A DNA stretch of 64,000 bases, from assembly GCF_030064675.1 (NCBI RefSeq), contig NZ_CP116413.1, forward strand, positions 2,388,001 through 2,452,000, given 5' to 3'. The notes under the pieces are model-generated. The model did no database searches. It saw only the letters and a program-made list of their open reading frames with translations, and was not told where the DNA came from. This document shows, in pieces, positions 1 to 26,229 of the stretch; positions within the stretch are counted from its first letter, which is position 1; every line of letters begins with the position of its first letter. The translations under genes were made by a program, and so were the position numbers. This DNA is from Crossiella sp. CA-258035 (GTDB taxonomy: Bacteria > Actinomycetota > Actinomycetes > Mycobacteriales > Pseudonocardiaceae).

Positions 1-1
1 G

Positions 2-3000
2 GCCCAGGTGGACGTGGTGGAGGCGCACGGCACCGGCACCTCCCTGGGTGACCCGATCGAGGCCCAGGCCCTGCTGGCCACCTACGGCCAGGACCGGGAA
101 CGCCCGCTGTGGCTGGGTTCGGTCAAGTCGAACATCGGGCACACCCAGGCCGCCGCCGGCGTCGCCGGTGTGATCAAGATGGTCATGGCCATGCGGCACG
201 GCGTGCTGCCCAAGACCCTGCACGTGGACGAGCCCTCGCCGCACGTGGACTGGTCCGCGGGTGCGGTGTCGCTGCTCACCGAACAGCTGGCCTGGCCGGA
301 GACCGGGCAGCCGCGCCGGGCCGGCATCTCCAGCTTCGGCATGAGCGGCACCAACGCGCACACCATCCTGGAACAGGCCCCCGCCGCCGACATCGCTGAG
401 CCCGAGCGGGTTCCGGTCGCGGTGTCGCCGATCCTGCTCTCCGCCCGGGGTGCCGAAGCGCTGCGCGGCCAGGCCGAACGACTGCTGTCCTTTGTGGACA
501 AGAATCCTGAACTTCCGCTGACCGACCTCGGTTTCTCGCTGGCCACCACCCGCACCCGGTTCGAGCACCGCGCGCTGCTGGCCGCCACCGACCGGGACGC
601 GCTGCGCGCAGGGCTGGGCGCACTCGCCGCGAACCGGCCCGACCCCGCGCTGGTGCAGGGTGTCTCCGGGGTGGACGGCCGAGTGGTCTTCGTCTTCCCC
701 GGCCAGGGTTCGCAGTGGCGCGGCATGGCCGTTGAGCTGCTGGAGACCTCGCCGGTCTTCGCCGCGCGCCTCACCGAATGCGCCGAAGCCCTCGCCGAGT
801 TCACCGACTGGGACCTCCTGGAGGTTCTGCGCAGCGGTGAGTTCGAGCAGGTCGACGTGGTGCAGCCCGCGCTGTGGGCGGTGATGGTGTCGCTGGCGGC
901 GCTGTGGCGGTCCTATGGCGTTGAGCCGGCCGGAGTGGTCGGCCACTCACAGGGTGAGATCGCTGCCGCCGCGGTGTCGGGTGCGCTGTCCCTCCGTGAC
1001 GCGGCCAAGGTGGTTGCCCTGCGCAGCAAGGCGATCCGGGCGCTGGCCGGCAAGGGCGGCATGATGTCGGTCTCGCTCTCCGGCGAGGAGGCCGCCGCGC
1101 GGCTGGCCCGCTGGGACGGCCGGATCTCGGTCGCCGCGCACAACGGCCCCGCCTCGGTGGTCGTCGCCGGTGACCCGGACGCCCTGGACGAGCTGTTCGC
1201 CGAGTGCGAGGCCGCGGAAGTCCGGGTGCGCAAGATCCCGGTGGACTACGCCTCGCACTCCGCGCACGTGGAGAGCATCCGCACCGAGCTGCTGACCGTC
1301 CTCAGTGGACTGGAGCCGAAGACCTCGGCGATCCCGTTCTACTCCACCGTCACCGCCGGACTGATCGACACCGCGCGGCTGGACGCCGAGTACTGGTACA
1401 CCAACCTGCGCCAGACCGTCCGCTTCGCCGAGACCACCCGGCTGCTGGCCGAGGACGGCTTCCGCTTCTTCATCGAGGCCAGCCCGCACCCGGTGCTCAC
1501 CTTCGGCGTGCAGGAGACCCTGGAGGAGGTGGAGGCGGTCGCGGTCGGCTCGCTGCGCCGCGAGGACGGCGGCCTGGACCGCTTCCTGCTCTCCCTCGGC
1601 GAGGCCGAGACCCGCGGCCTGCCCGTCGACCTGCACCCGGCCTTCCCCGGCGCGCGGCGGATCGACCTGCCCACCTACGCCTTCCAGGGCCGCTGGTACT
1701 GGCTCGAACCCGAGCAGACCGCCACCGCCGCCGACCCGGCCGACGCCGAGTTCTGGTCCGCCGTGGAGAACGAGGACCTGGACCTCCTCGCCAGCACCCT
1801 GGGCACCGGCGTCGAACCGCTCAGTGGCGTGCTGCCCGCACTGTCCGCCTGGCGCAAGGGCCGCCGTGAGCAGTCCGCTGTGGACGGCTGGCGGTACCGG
1901 GTCACCTGGCGTCAGCTCACCGAACCCGCCGCCGCTGAGCTGTCCGGCACCTGGCTGCTCGTCGCGCCCGCCGCCGACCACCCCCTGACCACCGCGGTTT
2001 CGGCCGCACTGCGCGCTCGTGGCGCCGACGTCGCCGAGCTGGTGCTCGACCGCGTTGACCGCGCCGGGCTCGCCCAGCAGCTCGCCACCTCTTCCGTGGC
2101 GCCCAGCGGAGTGCTGTCCCTGCTGGGCCTGGACACCTCGGCCCACCCCGAGGTGTCCAGGGGGCTGCGCCTGACCGTCGCCCTCACCCAGGCCCTCGGC
2201 GACGCCGGGATCGACGCTCCACTGTGGACGGTCACCAGTGGCGCGGTCGGCACCGGACCGGCCGACCCGGTGCGCGAGCCGGTGGCCGCCCAGATCTGGG
2301 GCTTCGGCCGGGTCGCCGCACTCGAGCACGCCCGCCGCTGGGGCGGCCTGGTCGACCTGCCCGGCAACCCCGGCGAAACCGACCTCAACCGCCTGGTCGC
2401 GCTGCTGGCAGGTGCGGGGGAGGAGGACCAGCTCGCGGTGCGGGCCAACGGGATCCTCACCCGCCGCCTGGTGCACGCCCCGCGCGGTGCCACCAAGCGG
2501 GACTGGCGGCCCACTGGCACCGTGCTGGTCACCGGCGGCACCGGCGCGATCGGCGCGCAGGTGGCCCGCTGGCTGGCCCGCAACGGGGCCGACCACCTGG
2601 TGCTCACCAGCCGCCGCGGCCTGGCCGCACCCGGCGCGAGCGAGCTCGCCGCCGAGCTCGGCGAACTGGGTGCCAAGGCCACCGTCGAGGGCTGCGACAT
2701 CAGCGACCGGGAGGCCGTGCGCGACCTGCTGGCCCGGCACCCGGTCACCGCGATCATGCACGTGGCCGGGGTGCCGCAGGCCACCGCGCTCGACGAGGTG
2801 ACCCAGGAGGAGCTGGCCGAGGTCACCGCGGTCAAGATCGCGGGCGCGGCGCACCTGGCCGAGTTCGCCGGTGACCTGGACGCCTTCGTGCTGTTCTCCT
2901 CCAACTCCGGCGTGTGGGGCAGCGCGGGCCACACCGGCTACGCCGCCGGCAACGCCTACCTGGACGCGCTCGCCCAGCACCGCCGCGCCACCGGGCAGCC

Positions 3001-3778
3001 CGCACTCGCGGTCGCCTGGGGCGCCTGGGCCGAGGGCGGCATGGCCGAGGGCGACGCGGGGGAGCAGCTGCGCCGCCGCGGCATCCTGGAGATGCGCCCC
3101 GACCTGGCCATCGCCGCGCTGCAGCGGGCCATGGACGAGGACGAGACCGCGATCGCCATCGCGGACATGGACTGGACCAAGTTCACCCCGGCCTTCACCT
3201 CGGTCCGCCCCAGCCCGCTGCTGGGCGAGCTGCCCGAGGTCCGCGAACTGCTCGCCGAGCCGGAGCCGGAGGCTGATTCCGGGCTGGCGCAACGGCTTGC
3301 CGCCGCCTCCCCGCTGGAGCAGCGGCGCGCGCTGGTCGACCTGGTGCGCACCCAGGTCGCCGGGGTGCTCGGCCACGACTCCACCGACGCGGTGGACGCC
3401 GGACGGGCCTTCCGCGAGCTGGGCTTCGACTCGCTCACCGCGGTCGAGCTGCGCAACCGGATCACCGCGGCCACCGGCCTGAAGCTCCCGGCCACCATGG
3501 CCTTCGACCACCCCACGCCGAGCGCGCTGGCCGAGTTCCTGCGCGGCCAGCTGTTCCCGGCCACCGACGGCGTTGACGAGTCCGAACAGCGGATCAGGGC
3601 CGCTCTGGCCACCCTGCCGCTGGCCCGCCTCCGGGAGGCCGGGCTGCTCGACGCGCTGCTGCGCATGGCCGAGGGCGGCACTGACCCAGTTGAGTCCACT
3701 GTGGACGACGGCGAAGACCTCGACGAGATGGACGCCGACGACCTGGTGCGCCTGGCCCTCCAGGGCTCTGACTCCTGA
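2..3778 (+). CDS. Modular type I PKS, 3' part: KS(partial)-AT-KR-ACP
   Basis: This is the C-terminal part of a modular polyketide synthase; the 5' end lies before the window, so loading or earlier modules may be missing. The KS is cut after its active-site Cys region, but both KS histidine motifs ([15 protein letters not shown]) are present. The AT (about 660-1560) has GHSQGE and YASH, the signature of methylmalonyl-CoA selection. The KR (about 2515-3050) has GGTGAIG for NADPH and an intact Ser/Tyr/Asn site (YAAGN). It lacks LDD and has Trp eight residues before the Tyr plus His in WGSAGH, which fits an A2-type KR (L-hydroxyl, epimerised methyl). The ACP carries LGFDSL. There is no DH, so a beta-hydroxyl is expected. 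A short acidic C-terminal tail looks like a docking segment for the next protein, which begins 25 bases downstream in the same direction. Confidence 0.93.
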   Translation, partial: AQVDVVEAHGTGTSLGDPIEAQALLATYGQDRERPLWLGSVKSNIGHTQAAAGVAGVIKMVMAMRHGVLPKTLHVDEPSPHVDWSAGAVSLLTEQLAWPETGQPRRAGISSFGMSGTNAHTILEQAPAADIAEPERVPVAVSPILLSARGAEALRGQAERLLSFVDKNPELPLTDLGFSLATTRTRFEHRALLAATDRDALRAGLGALAANRPDPALVQGVSGVDGRVVFVFPGQGSQWRGMAVELLETSPVFAARLTECAEALAEFTDWDLLEVLRSGEFEQVDVVQPALWAVMVSLAALWRSYGVEPAGVVGHSQGEIAAAAVSGALSLRDAAKVVALRSKAIRALAGKGGMMSVSLSGEEAAARLARWDGRISVAAHNGPASVVVAGDPDALDELFAECEAAEVRVRKIPVDYASHSAHVESIRTELLTVLSGLEPKTSAIPFYSTVTAGLIDTARLDAEYWYTNLRQTVRFAETTRLLAEDGFRFFIEASPHPVLTFGVQETLEEVEAVAVGSLRREDGGLDRFLLSLGEAETRGLPVDLHPAFPGARRIDLPTYAFQGRWYWLEPEQTATAADPADAEFWSAVENEDLDLLASTLGTGVEPLSGVLPALSAWRKGRREQSAVDGWRYRVTWRQLTEPAAAELSGTWLLVAPAADHPLTTAVSAALRARGADVAELVLDRVDRAGLAQQLATSSVAPSGVLSLLGLDTSAHPEVSRGLRLTVALTQALGDAGIDAPLWTVTSGAVGTGPADPVREPVAAQIWGFGRVAALEHARRWGGLVDLPGNPGETDLNRLVALLAGAGEEDQLAVRANGILTRRLVHAPRGATKRDWRPTGTVLVTGGTGAIGAQVARWLARNGADHLVLTSRRGLAAPGASELAAELGELGAKATVEGCDISDREAVRDLLARHPVTAIMHVAGVPQATALDEVTQEELAEVTAVKIAGAAHLAEFAGDLDAFVLFSSNSGVWGSAGHTGYAAGNAYLDALAQHRRATGQPALAVAWGAWAEGGMAEGDAGEQLRRRGILEMRPDLAIAALQRAMDEDETAIAIADMDWTKFTPAFTSVRPSPLLGELPEVRELLAEPEPEADSGLAQRLAAASPLEQRRALVDLVRTQVAGVLGHDSTDAVDAGRAFRELGFDSLTAVELRNRITAATGLKLPATMAFDHPTPSALAEFLRGQLFPATDGVDESEQRIRAALATLPLARLREAGLLDALLRMAEGGTDPVESTVDDGEDLDEMDADDLVRLALQGSDS
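3694..3706. repeat. Dispersed palindrome GTCCAC(A/T)GTGGAC, first of ten exact copies
   Basis: Exact copies start at 3694, 7337, 8828, 27863, 48873, 49782, 53256, 54988, 58609 and 62409. Near copies with one or two changes lie at 1873, 6362, 11840, 14837, 17210, 22901, 54178 and 59419. All are in coding sequence, mostly read as Ser-Thr-Val-Asp, sometimes Val-His-Ser-Gly, and often in linkers between domains. Confidence 0.85.
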
Positions 3779-3803
3779 CCTGACCGAGCTTGTGGAGACC
3801 AAG

Positions 3804-8933
<5,130 letters not shown>

Positions 8934-8966
8934 CCACCTGACCACGACACGAACCGAGGGGGCGGC

Positions 8967-18884
<9,918 letters not shown>

Positions 18885-18914
18885 GGGATTCCTACTGGGG
18901 AGAAGGGAACCACA

Positions 18915-21900
18915 GTGTCCAATGAGGACAAGCTCAGGCACTTCCTCAAGCAGGTCACCGCGGACCTCCGGCAGACCCGCCAGGAGCTGACCGAGGTCCG
19001 CGCGGCCGAGCACGAGCCGATCGCCATCATCGGCATGGCCTGCCGGTACCCCGGCGGCATCGGCTCACCGGAACAGCTGTGGGACCTGCTGGCCGAGGGC
19101 GCGGACGCGGTCACCGGGTTCCCGGCCGACCGCGGCTGGCCCGACCTGCTCGACGAGGACCCGTCCGCCACCGGCCGCACCTACACCGGCCACGGCGCGT
19201 TCCTGGACGGCGTCGCCGACTTCGACCCCGCGTTCTTCGGCATCTCCCCGCGCGAAGCCCTGGCCATGGACCCCCAGCAGCGCCTGCTGCTGGAGACCTC
19301 CTGGGAGGCGTTCGAGCGGGCCGGGATCGACCCGAACTCCTTGCGCGGCAGCAAGACCGGCGTGTTCGCCGGGGTGATCTACAACGACTACGCCGCCCGC
19401 CTGCACGAGGTCCCGGAGGGCGTCGAGGGCTACCTCGGCACCGGCAACTCCGGCAGCGTCGCCTCCGGCCGCATCGCCTACACCCTCGGACTGGAGGGCC
19501 CCGCGCTCACCATCGACACGGCGTGCTCCTCCTCGCTGGTGGCGCTGCACCTGGCCGCACAAGCCCTGCGCAAGGGCGAGTGCACGCTGGCCCTGGCCGG
19601 CGGCGTGACCACCATGGCCACCCCGCAGATCTTCGTCGAGTTCTCCCGCCAGCGCGGCCTGGCCACCGACGGCCGCTGCAAGGCCTTCGCCGACGCCGCC
19701 GACGGCACCGGCTGGGGCGAGGGCGTCGGCCTGCTGCTGGTCGAACGCCTCTCCGACGCCCAGCGCAACGGCCACCCGGTCCTCGCGGTGCTCAAGGGCA
19801 GCGCGGTCAACCAGGACGGCGCCTCCAGCGGCCTCACCGCGCCGAACGGCCCGTCCCAGCAACGCGTCATCCGCGCCGCCCTCGCCGACGCGCAGCTCAC
19901 CCCCGCCCAGGTCGACGTGGTGGAGGCGCACGGCACCGGCACCCGCCTCGGCGACCCGATCGAGGCCCAGGCGGTGCTCGCGGCGTACGGGCAGGACCGG
20001 GAACGCCCGCTGTGGCTGGGTTCGGTGAAGTCGAACATCGGTCACACCCAGGCCGCGGCCGGGGTCGCGGGCGTGATCAAGATGGTCATGGCGATGCGGC
20101 ACGGCGTGCTGCCCAGGACGTTGCACGTGGACGAGCCCTCGCGGCAGGTGGACTGGTCGGTCGGCGCGGTGTCGCTGCTGACCGAGCCGCAGCCGTGGAC
20201 GGGGGAGGTGCGGCGGGCCGGGGTGTCCAGCTTCGGGGTGAGCGGGACGAACGCGCACGTGATCCTGGAACAGGCCCCCGTGGCCGCGGAGAACGAGACC
20301 AGCGCCGCCCAGCCCGCCACCGCCGTGGGCACCGCGCCAACCGCCGCCGCTGCTGCCGTGGGCACCGCCGCTGTCGCCGCGTCCGCCGCTGCCGCCGCAC
20401 TGCCCTTCCTGCTCTCCGGCAAGACCGCCGCCGCCCTCCGCGCCCAGGCCACCCGCCTCCGCGACCACCTCGCCACGCACACCCCCGCCCCGCTCGACCT
20501 CGCGCACACCCTCACCACCCGCAGCGCCTTCGAGCACCGCGCCGTCCTGCTCGGCGACCTCACCGCCCTGGACGCCCTCGCCACCGACGAGATCACCCCC
20601 GCCCTGGTCCGCGGCACCGCCGCCCGGCCGGGCAAGGTCGTCTTCGTCTTCCCCGGCCAGGGTTCCCAGTGGCGGGGCATGGCCGTCGAGCTGCTCGACT
20701 CCTCCCCGGTCTTCGCCGCCCGCATCGCCGACTGTGCCGAGGCGCTCCACGAGTTCGTCGACTGGAACCTCCTGGATGTCCTGCGCGACAACGACTACGA
20801 CCAGGTCGACGTGGTCCAGCCCGCGCTCTGGGCGGTCATGGTCTCCCTGGCCGCGGTCTGGCGTTCGCACGGTGTCGAGCCTGCCGGAGTGGTCGGCCAC
20901 TCACAGGGCGAGATCGCCGCCGCCGCGGTGTCCGGCGCGCTGTCCCTCCGTGACGCGGCCAAGGTGGTTGCCCTGCGCAGCAAGGCGATCCGGGCACTGG
21001 CGGGCAAGGGCGGCATGATGTCGGTTCCGCTGCCGGTCGCCGAGGTCGAGAACCGGCTGGCTCGCTGGGACGGGCGGATCTCGGTGGCCGCGGTCAACGG
21101 CGCCTCCTCCGTCGTGGTGGCCGGGGATCCGGACGCGCTGGAGGAGCTGTTCGCCGACTGCGCGGACACCGATGTCAAGGCCCGGCGGATCCCGGTGGAC
21201 TACGCCTCGCACTCCGTGCACGTCGAACAGATCCGCGATGAGCTGCTGACCGTCCTCAGTGGACTGTCGCCGCGCAGCTCGGACATCCCGTTCCACTCCA
21301 CCGTCACTGCGGGCCCGATCGACACCGCCGCGCTGGACGCGGAGTACTGGTACACCAATCTGCGCCAGACCGTGCGGTTCGAGGAGACCGTGCGCGGGCT
21401 GCTCGCCACCGGGCACCGCACCTTCATCGAGGCCAGCCCGCACCCGGTGCTCGCGGTCGGCATCCAGGAGACCGCCGACCGGGCCGAGACCCCCGCGGTC
21501 ACCGTCGGCTCGCTGCGCCGTGAGGAGGGCGGGCTGCTGCGGCTGCACACCTCCCTCGCCGAGGCCTGGACCCGGGGCGTGCCGGTGGACTTCGCGCCCG
21601 CGGTCCGCGGCGGCCACCGGGTCGACCTGCCCACCTACGCCTTCCAGCACCAGCGGTACTGGCTCGAACCCGCCGCCGGCATCACCGCGGACGAGCAGTT
21701 CTGGACCGCGGTGGAGAACCAGGACCTCACCGCCCTCGCCGAGCTGCTGCCCGGACTGGCCGCGCAGCGCCGCGTCAAGCCGGAACCCGCCGCGCAACCC
21801 GCGCCCGAACCCGGGTTCGCCGAACGGCTGGCCGCACTCGAACCGGCCGAGGCCCAGCGCCGCCTGCTGGACCTGGTGCGCGGGCACGCCGCCGCCGTGC

Positions 21901-22973
21901 TCGGCCACACCGCCGCCGAGGACGTGGCCACCGACCGCGCCTTCCTGGAGTCCGGTTTCGACTCGCTCACCGCGGTCGAGCTGCGCAACCGGCTGACCGC
22001 GGCCACCGGCGTCCAGCTCGCGCCCGGCCTGCTGCTCCAGCACCCCACCCCGGCCGAGCTCGCCGCCCACCTGCGCGACCGCATCGGCGTCACCGAGACC
22101 CCGGCCCAGCAGCCCAGCACCCTGGCCACGCTCTACCAGGAGTCCGTCCGAAGTGGACGGATCGCGCAGTTCATGGACCTGCTCGCCGACACCGCCGCGT
22201 TCCGGCCCAGCTTCGACGAGACCAGCGACCGCGCCGACCTGGTCCGCCCGATCCGGCTGGCCGCCGAGGGCGAGGGACCGGTGCTCATCGGGTGCAGCGG
22301 CACCGCGGCCATCTCCGGCCCGCACGAGTTCGCCCGCCTGGCCACCGCCCTGCGCGGCCAGTACCCGATGGCCGCGCTGCCACTGCCCGGCTACCTCGAC
22401 GGCGAACCCCTGCCCGCCACGCTGACCGCCGCCCTGCGCTTGCAGGCGCAGGCCGTGCTGGCGCAGGCCGACGGCCGCCCGTTCGTCCTCATCGGACACT
22501 CCGCGGGCGCGATCCTGGCGCACCAGCTCGCCGCACACCTGACCGAGGGCGGCACCCCGCCCGCCGGCCTGGTGCTGCTGGACGTCTACGAACCCGACCA
22601 CAGCGGCCCGATCGGCGTGTGGCAGCGGGAGATGACCGAGTGGATGCTCGGCAACCAGGGCGACTACGTGCCCGCTGACGACACCCGGCTCACCGCCATG
22701 GGCGCCTACTACCGGCACCTCGCCGGGTGGCAGCCCAGCGCACTGCCCGTGCCCACCCTGCTGGTGCGGGCCAGCGAGCCGATGGGGGAGTGGACCGGCG
22801 AGGCCGACTGGCGCTCGCACTGGCCCTTCCCGCACGCCGTGGCCGATGTGCCGGGCAACCACTTCACCATGACCCAGCAGCACGCCGGGGCCACCGCACA
22901 GTCCATTGTGGACTGGGTCGCCTCGTCCGTCACCGTCGCCGGAAACGCGAAGCAAGAACAGGAACCACGATGA
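18915..22973 (+). CDS. Terminal PKS module: KS-AT-ACP-TE
   Basis: The release module, 1352 residues, starting at GTG 18915 behind a good AGAAGGGA ribosome site, with an N-terminal docking helix ([12 protein letters not shown]). Domains: KS about 34-450, an Ala-rich KS-AT linker about 455-495, AT about 575-865 (GHSQGE, YASH: methylmalonyl-CoA), ACP about 980-1055 (SGFDSL), thioesterase about 1110-1340. The TE has GHSAG with the nucleophile Ser and a C-terminal His in GNHF, as in macrolide-forming TEs of the DEBS/Pik type. There is no KR, so a C3 ketone should remain, as in narbonolide. A short stretch ([14 protein letters not shown]) matching the start of the KR structural subdomain in sister modules remains between AT and ACP, as though the KR had been deleted. 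The stop overlaps the next start (ATGA). Confidence 0.93.
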   Translation: MSNEDKLRHFLKQVTADLRQTRQELTEVRAAEHEPIAIIGMACRYPGGIGSPEQLWDLLAEGADAVTGFPADRGWPDLLDEDPSATGRTYTGHGAFLDGVADFDPAFFGISPREALAMDPQQRLLLETSWEAFERAGIDPNSLRGSKTGVFAGVIYNDYAARLHEVPEGVEGYLGTGNSGSVASGRIAYTLGLEGPALTIDTACSSSLVALHLAAQALRKGECTLALAGGVTTMATPQIFVEFSRQRGLATDGRCKAFADAADGTGWGEGVGLLLVERLSDAQRNGHPVLAVLKGSAVNQDGASSGLTAPNGPSQQRVIRAALADAQLTPAQVDVVEAHGTGTRLGDPIEAQAVLAAYGQDRERPLWLGSVKSNIGHTQAAAGVAGVIKMVMAMRHGVLPRTLHVDEPSRQVDWSVGAVSLLTEPQPWTGEVRRAGVSSFGVSGTNAHVILEQAPVAAENETSAAQPATAVGTAPTAAAAAVGTAAVAASAAAAALPFLLSGKTAAALRAQATRLRDHLATHTPAPLDLAHTLTTRSAFEHRAVLLGDLTALDALATDEITPALVRGTAARPGKVVFVFPGQGSQWRGMAVELLDSSPVFAARIADCAEALHEFVDWNLLDVLRDNDYDQVDVVQPALWAVMVSLAAVWRSHGVEPAGVVGHSQGEIAAAAVSGALSLRDAAKVVALRSKAIRALAGKGGMMSVPLPVAEVENRLARWDGRISVAAVNGASSVVVAGDPDALEELFADCADTDVKARRIPVDYASHSVHVEQIRDELLTVLSGLSPRSSDIPFHSTVTAGPIDTAALDAEYWYTNLRQTVRFEETVRGLLATGHRTFIEASPHPVLAVGIQETADRAETPAVTVGSLRREEGGLLRLHTSLAEAWTRGVPVDFAPAVRGGHRVDLPTYAFQHQRYWLEPAAGITADEQFWTAVENQDLTALAELLPGLAAQRRVKPEPAAQPAPEPGFAERLAALEPAEAQRRLLDLVRGHAAAVLGHTAAEDVATDRAFLESGFDSLTAVELRNRLTAATGVQLAPGLLLQHPTPAELAAHLRDRIGVTETPAQQPSTLATLYQESVRSGRIAQFMDLLADTAAFRPSFDETSDRADLVRPIRLAAEGEGPVLIGCSGTAAISGPHEFARLATALRGQYPMAALPLPGYLDGEPLPATLTAALRLQAQAVLAQADGRPFVLIGHSAGAILAHQLAAHLTEGGTPPAGLVLLDVYEPDHSGPIGVWQREMTEWMLGNQGDYVPADDTRLTAMGAYYRHLAGWQPSALPVPTLLVRASEPMGEWTGEADWRSHWPFPHAVADVPGNHFTMTQQHAGATAQSIVDWVASSVTVAGNAKQEQEPR

Positions 22974-23740
22974 CAGCAGACACCGGCGACAACGGCCTCT
23001 GGCTGCGCCGATTCCACCCCACCGAGGACAGCAAGGTCCGGCTGGCCTGCTTCCCGCACGCCGGTGGCGCGGCCAGCTACTACTACCCGTTCTCGGCCGC
23101 GCTCACCCCCTCCATCGAGGTGCTGGCCGTGCAGTACCCGGGACGGCAGGACCGGCGGCTGGACCCGCGGATCGAGAACGTGCAGGAGTTCGCCAGGGAG
23201 ATCGTCAAACCCCTGCTCGCCTGGACCGACCAGCCGCTGGCGCTGTTCGGGCACAGCATGGGCGCGAGCATCGCCTTCGAGGTCGCCACCCTGCTGGAGC
23301 AGGAGTTCGACGTGGTCCCGGCCGCGCTGTTCGCCTCCGGCCGCCGCGCCCCGTCCCGGCACCGGGACGAACGCGTGCACCAGCAGAGCGACGACGGCAT
23401 CGTGGCCGAGCTGCAACGCCTCTCCGGCACCGACTCCGCGCTGCTGGGCGATGAGGAGCTGCTGCGCATGGTGCTGCCCGCGATCCGCAGCGACTACAAG
23501 GCCGCCGAGACCTACCGCTGGCAGGGCGGGGTGCCGCTGTCCTGCCCGATCACCGCGATCGTCGGCGAGGCGGATCCGAGGGTCAACCTGGACGAGGCCA
23601 CCACCTGGGGCGAGCACACCCGCGGCGAGTTCGCGCTGCGCACCATGCCCGGTGGCCACTTCTACCTCAACCACCACCAGTCGGACGTCGTCAACGAGAT
23701 CTCCGACCAGCTCATCTCCTTCTGCGCCAAGGAGGCGTGA
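22970..23740 (+). CDS. Type II thioesterase (editing TE)
   Basis: An alpha/beta hydrolase of 256 residues, the usual size for stand-alone editing thioesterases such as PikAV, RifR and TylO. It starts with an ATGA overlap on the terminal PKS gene, so it is translationally coupled. FPHAGG near residue 28, YPGRQ near 57, the nucleophile elbow GHSMG with Ser96, and GGHFYL near residue 226 are the family marks. It should remove stalled or wrongly loaded acyl groups, such as decarboxylated extender units, from the ACPs. Its place directly after the TE-bearing PKS and before the sugar genes matches the pikromycin cluster. Confidence 0.92.
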   Translation: MTADTGDNGLWLRRFHPTEDSKVRLACFPHAGGAASYYYPFSAALTPSIEVLAVQYPGRQDRRLDPRIENVQEFAREIVKPLLAWTDQPLALFGHSMGASIAFEVATLLEQEFDVVPAALFASGRRAPSRHRDERVHQQSDDGIVAELQRLSGTDSALLGDEELLRMVLPAIRSDYKAAETYRWQGGVPLSCPITAIVGEADPRVNLDEATTWGEHTRGEFALRTMPGGHFYLNHHQSDVVNEISDQLISFCAKEA

Positions 23741-24918
23741 TGTCCGACCGCACGCCGAGCCAGCTGGGCCTGCACCTGCAGATGACCCGAGGGCTCCAGT
23801 GGCACTTCGGCACCACCGGCGACCCGTACGCGCTCATCCTGCGCGCCCAGGCCGACGACCCCACCCCGTTCCACGCCATGGTCCGCGAACGCGGTGTGCT
23901 GCACCAGAGCCTGCTCGGCGCGTTCGTCACCGCCGACCCGGACCTGGGCCGCACCATCCTCACCGATCCGAGGCTGGGCTTGCGCAAGGCCGACGGCGAA
24001 CCGCCGGTGCCGCAGGTGCTCCCGCTGGACGAGACCTTCCTCGGTCTTGGCGCGGCCGGGCACGCCCGGATCACCGAGCGCGCGGCGAACCTGCTCAGCG
24101 AACAGGCCGTGCACATCCACGAACCGCACGTCCGCCGCCTGGCCGAGTCCAGGATCAGCAAGCAGGACAGCCGGTTCGACCTGGTGACCGACTTCGCCGC
24201 GCCGCTGGCGGTGGACCTCACCGCCGACCTGCTCGGCATCCCCGACGCCGACCGCGCGCACTTCGCCAGCCTGTGCGCCGACCTGCGGCCCACCCTGGAC
24301 TCCCTGGTGTGCCCGCAGCCGCTCGGCCCGACCAGGGCCCTGCTGGCCGCGCTGGCCAACGTGACGAAGCTGTTGTCCGACATGGGTTGCACGGTGCCCG
24401 AGGCCCGGCACGCCGCGGTGATCACCGCCACCGCCGGGGTGGAGATCGGCACCACGCTGCTGGTGAACGCGGTGCACGCGCTGCTGGCCCGCCCCGAGCA
24501 GTGGGCGAAGCTGGTCGGCGACCCCGGCCTGGCCGCCGACGCGGTCACCGAGACCCTGCGCTTCGACGCGCCGGTCCAGCTGCACACCAGGGTCGCCCTG
24601 GCCGACACCGAGTTCGCCGGGATCGAGATCCCCAAGGACAGCCAGCTGGTGGTGCTCGCCGGGGCCGCCGGCCGCGATCCCGGGCTCTACGCCGACGCGG
24701 ATGAGTTCGAGCTGACCCGCGTGCCCGGTCCCGCACCGCTGTCCTTCACCGGCGGATTCCACTGTGGACTGCTGGCCCCGCTGCTGCGGGTGCAGGCCGA
24801 GACCGCGCTGCGGGTGCTCGCCGAACACGCCCCCAAGCTGCGCCAGACCGGCAAGCTGTTGCGCCGCAGGCGCTCCCCGGTCCTGCGCGGCCCCCTCAGT
24901 CTTCCTGTCACGGCCTAG
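23740..24918 (+). CDS. desVIII: P450-like glycosyltransferase activator (DesVIII/EryCII/TylM3 family)
   Basis: A 392-residue protein with a cytochrome P450 fold that is probably not a monooxygenase. I chose the ATG at 23740 (TGATG overlap with the TE gene), with GGAGG just upstream; a GTG sits at 23737. ExxR is present (ETLR), but the heme loop reads SFTGGFHCGLLAP. Aligned on the following AP-L, the cysteine is one place early and Gly occupies the heme-ligand position. The I-helix AGxxT is also poorly kept. DesVIII and EryCII are degenerate in the same way and serve as obligate partners of DesVII/EryCIII-type glycosyltransferases. The partner gene follows 28 bases later. The N-terminal segment LGLHLQMTRGLQW resembles the start of DesVIII as I recall it. 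Confidence 0.9.
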   Translation: MSDRTPSQLGLHLQMTRGLQWHFGTTGDPYALILRAQADDPTPFHAMVRERGVLHQSLLGAFVTADPDLGRTILTDPRLGLRKADGEPPVPQVLPLDETFLGLGAAGHARITERAANLLSEQAVHIHEPHVRRLAESRISKQDSRFDLVTDFAAPLAVDLTADLLGIPDADRAHFASLCADLRPTLDSLVCPQPLGPTRALLAALANVTKLLSDMGCTVPEARHAAVITATAGVEIGTTLLVNAVHALLARPEQWAKLVGDPGLAADAVTETLRFDAPVQLHTRVALADTEFAGIEIPKDSQLVVLAGAAGRDPGLYADADEFELTRVPGPAPLSFTGGFHCGLLAPLLRVQAETALRVLAEHAPKLRQTGKLLRRRRSPVLRGPLSLPVTA

Positions 24919-24946
24919 CCGCCACCGCTTCCGGAAGGAGCCGCCG

Positions 24947-26221
24947 ATGCGTGTGCTCATGACCTCCTTCGCGCACAACACCCACTTCTTCAGCATGGTG
25001 CCGCTGGCCTGGGCGCTGCGCACCGCGGGCCACGAAGTCCGCATCGCCAGCCAGCCCGCGCTCACCGACGCGATCACGCACGCCGGGCTCACCGCGGTCC
25101 CGGTCGGCGAGGACCACGTCATCCACCAGACCCGCGAGCAGGCCACCAGCGAGAAGCAGGCCGACCACCCGGAGATCAACTTCTCCGAGACCAGGCCGGA
25201 GGTGCTCACCTGGGACTACATGCTCGGCATGTACACCATGATGACGCCGATGTTCTACTCGTTGGCCAACAACGACTCCATGGTCGACAAGCTGGTCGCC
25301 TTCGCCCGCTCCTGGCAGCCCGACCTGGTCATCTGGGAACCGTTCACCTGGGCCGGATCCCTGGCCGCGCGGGCCAGCGGGGCCGCGCACGCCCGGCTGC
25401 TCTGGGGCCCGGACGTGCTGACCCGCACCAGGAACCGCTTCCTGGAGCTGCACGAGCAGCAGCCCGAACCGCACCGGGACGACCCACTGGGCGAATGGCT
25501 GGGCTGGACCTGCGAACGCCTGGGCATCACCTTCGACGAGGAGCTGGTCAGCGGCCAGTGGACGATCGACCAGACCCCGGCCAGCACCCGGCTGCCGGTC
25601 GGCCAGCCCATCGTGCCCATGGGCTACGTGCCCTACAACGGGCCCGCGGTGGTGCCGGAGTGGTTGCGGGTCAAGCCTTCCCGGCCCCGAGTGTGCATCA
25701 CCCTCGGCGTGTCCGCGCGGGAGAGCCTCGGCGGTGACTCGGTCTCCTTCACCGACCTGGTGACGGCCATGGCCGACCTGGACATCGAGATCATCGCCAC
25801 CATGAGCGCGGCCCAGCAGGCCGAGCTGACCGAGGTCCCGGAGAACCTGAAGCTGGTGGAGTTCGTGCCGCTGCACGCGCTGATGCCCACCTGCTCGGCG
25901 ATCATCCACCACGGCGGCGCGGGCACCGCGGCCACCGCGATGCTCTACGGCGTGCCGCAGCTGCTGCTGCCGGAGATGTTCGACGCGGTGCTCAAGGCCC
26001 AGCAGCTGGAGGGCATCAACGCCGGTCTGTACGTGCGCCCGGCCGAGCTGACCGCGGAAGCCTTGCGGGACAAGCTCATCCGCCTGCTCACCGACCCCGC
26101 CTTCACCGAGGGCGCGGCCAGGCTGCGCGGCGAGGTGCTCGCCGACCCCAAGCCCAACGAGATCGTCCCGGAGCTGGAGCGCCTGGCCGCCCAGCACCGC
26201 GCCCCGGTCCCCTCAGCGTAA
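24947..26221 (+). CDS. desVII: Macrolide aminosugar glycosyltransferase (DesVII/EryCIII/TylM2 family)
   Basis: A GT1-type glycosyltransferase of 424 residues. The ATG at 24947 has an AAGGAG ribosome site six bases upstream and gives the usual N-terminus MRVLMTSFAHNTHFF. The C-terminal nucleotide-binding half has HHGGAGTAATAMLYGVPQL, the sugar-donor motif of antibiotic glycosyltransferases. Length and opening match DesVII, EryCIII and TylM2, which move TDP-3-dimethylamino sugars onto a macrolactone and need a P450-like partner; that partner is the gene immediately upstream. It is the only aminosugar transferase of this kind in view, so the TDP-aminosugar made by the dimethyltransferase, aminotransferase and isomerase is the likely donor. 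The acceptor hydroxyl is not clear from the visible modules. Confidence 0.93.
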   Translation: MRVLMTSFAHNTHFFSMVPLAWALRTAGHEVRIASQPALTDAITHAGLTAVPVGEDHVIHQTREQATSEKQADHPEINFSETRPEVLTWDYMLGMYTMMTPMFYSLANNDSMVDKLVAFARSWQPDLVIWEPFTWAGSLAARASGAAHARLLWGPDVLTRTRNRFLELHEQQPEPHRDDPLGEWLGWTCERLGITFDEELVSGQWTIDQTPASTRLPVGQPIVPMGYVPYNGPAVVPEWLRVKPSRPRVCITLGVSARESLGGDSVSFTDLVTAMADLDIEIIATMSAAQQAELTEVPENLKLVEFVPLHALMPTCSAIIHHGGAGTAATAMLYGVPQLLLPEMFDAVLKAQQLEGINAGLYVRPAELTAEALRDKLIRLLTDPAFTEGAARLRGEVLADPKPNEIVPELERLAAQHRAPVPSA

Positions 26222-26229
26222 GGAAACCC

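Noticed and set aside
109-399. Short Arg/Ala/Gly-rich plus-strand frames within the PKS (this and many similar ones)
   Set aside because: They are out-of-frame readings of conserved KS/AT sequence with no ribosome site or family motif.
23740-24918. Active cytochrome P450 hydroxylase for the macrolide
   Set aside because: The heme Cys is out of register, the I-helix motif is degraded, and context matches the DesVIII/EryCII activator role.
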